Source: Pseudomonadota bacterium (GTDB lineage Bacteria > Pseudomonadota > Gammaproteobacteria > Xanthomonadales > Rhodanobacteraceae). From it: DNA of 5,728 nt. The notes under the pieces were generated by a model. It was not told the origin of the DNA. It did no database searches and saw nothing but the letters and a program-made list of their open reading frames with translations. Every line of letters begins with the position of its first letter. Position 1 is the first letter of the stretch. Positions 5,282-5,728 of the stretch are shown piece after piece. A program made the position numbers and the translations under genes. The stretch spans positions 1 to 5,728 of the forward strand of contig JAJZGE010000151.1 in assembly GCA_021798675.1 (NCBI GenBank), read 5' to 3'.

Positions 5282-5728
5282 TTATTCATCGGGATGGCCC
5301 AGGCTCGGGCCTTGCGCCGAGCCGCCGCCGTCCCCGCCGCGCAGCGTGTGCGCGGCGGTGGTCGCGGCATGGGCGATCTGCTGGCGGCGGTGCAGCCGCT
5401 TGGCCCACGCGGGCTGTTGTTGATCGGCGGCAGCCGAAGATGGACCGGCTTCGGATGCGCCCGTTTGGGCAGGCGCGCCAGCAGCCTTGCCACCATCGCC
5501 GCGGAATGCACCGGCAACCCGTTCGCCGAATGCGCGTGCGCTGGCTGCGACCTTCTGCCCGGCGGCCTGCGCGCCAGTCCTTGCGACATTGCCTACACCT
5601 GCGGCAGCGCCCTTGAAGCCGCCGCCCGCAGCAGCGGAACCGGCCTGAAATGCCGACCGCGCGCTGTTGGCAGTCGAGGCGGCGGCACGCGCGCCGCTGC
5701 CAATGGCGCTGGCGGCGGCCGGCGCCAT
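5282..5728 (-). CDS. trbL: TrbL, VirB6-like conjugative transfer protein, C-terminal part only
   Basis: The last 148 codons of an open frame that runs off the right edge; the Met at the edge is internal. TrbL/VirB6 proteins are polytopic inner-membrane components of the conjugative channel, usually about 450-550 residues, with their membrane helices in the N-terminal two thirds. What is seen is the family's characteristic tail: low-complexity, rich in Ala, Gly and Ser (AAASAIGSGARAAASTANSA, then AAAGGGFKGAAAGVGNVART), followed by a hydrophilic, Gln/Arg-rich end (AWAKRLHRRQQIAHAATTAA) and stop TAA at 5284-5282. No membrane helix falls in this part. Identification rests on this composition and on the position directly before trbF, matching the usual trbL-trbF-trbG-trbI order. 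Confidence 0.85.
   Translation of the reverse strand: MAPAAASAIGSGARAAASTANSARSAFQAGSAAAGGGFKGAAAGVGNVARTGAQAAGQKVAASARAFGERVAGAFRGDGGKAAGAPAQTGASEAGPSSAAADQQQPAWAKRLHRRQQIAHAATTAAHTLRGGDGGGSAQGPSLGHPDE

Overview
The window is a GC-rich (by eye about 60-65% G+C) piece of proteobacterial DNA in which every supported gene is read from the minus strand, so the biological order runs from high to low coordinates. Gene content, codon usage and layout suggest an integrative conjugative element (ICE) or related island of the trb (IncP-type/Tn4371-like, P-type T4SS) class in a beta- or gamma-proteobacterium such as Burkholderiales, Xanthomonadales or Pseudomonas. The host assignment is inference.

Region 5728-2015 is the distal end of a conjugative mating-pair-formation operon: the C-terminal part of trbL (VirB6-like inner-membrane protein), trbF (VirB8-like), trbG (VirB9-like lipoprotein), trbI (VirB10-like) and a small DUF2274 gene. 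The genes are packed with 24-nt, 4-nt-overlap or near-zero spacing and mostly good Shine-Dalgarno sites, so they are almost certainly co-transcribed. Together TrbF, TrbG, TrbI and TrbL form much of the envelope-spanning channel.

Region 2014-204 is a self-contained cargo module, an AbiE-type (type IV) toxin-antitoxin pair: abiEi (winged-helix antitoxin/autorepressor) and abiEii (nucleotidyltransferase-fold toxin), overlapping by 4 nt (GTGA). Its AT-richer promoter region holds two copies of the same 19-bp palindrome, GTCGTA-N7-TACGAC, with centres 65 bp apart. They bracket a predicted promoter whose start point falls almost on the abiEi ATG. A hairpin plus T5 tract after abiEii looks like the operon terminator.

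Region 203-1 looks like the end of the element and the start of the host flank. Minus-strand bases 121-107 read I-E-W-E-stop, the usual C-terminus of GMP synthase (GuaA), immediately followed by a well-placed ribosome binding site and the start of a small membrane-protein gene that runs off the window. Since the 3' end of guaA is a known integration hotspot, I propose that 107-121 contains the distal attachment site of the element. A 9-bp direct repeat (period 12) and a 6-bp inverted repeat just inside it could be recombinase or excisionase sites. No integrase, tRNA, rRNA, CRISPR array or transposase is visible.
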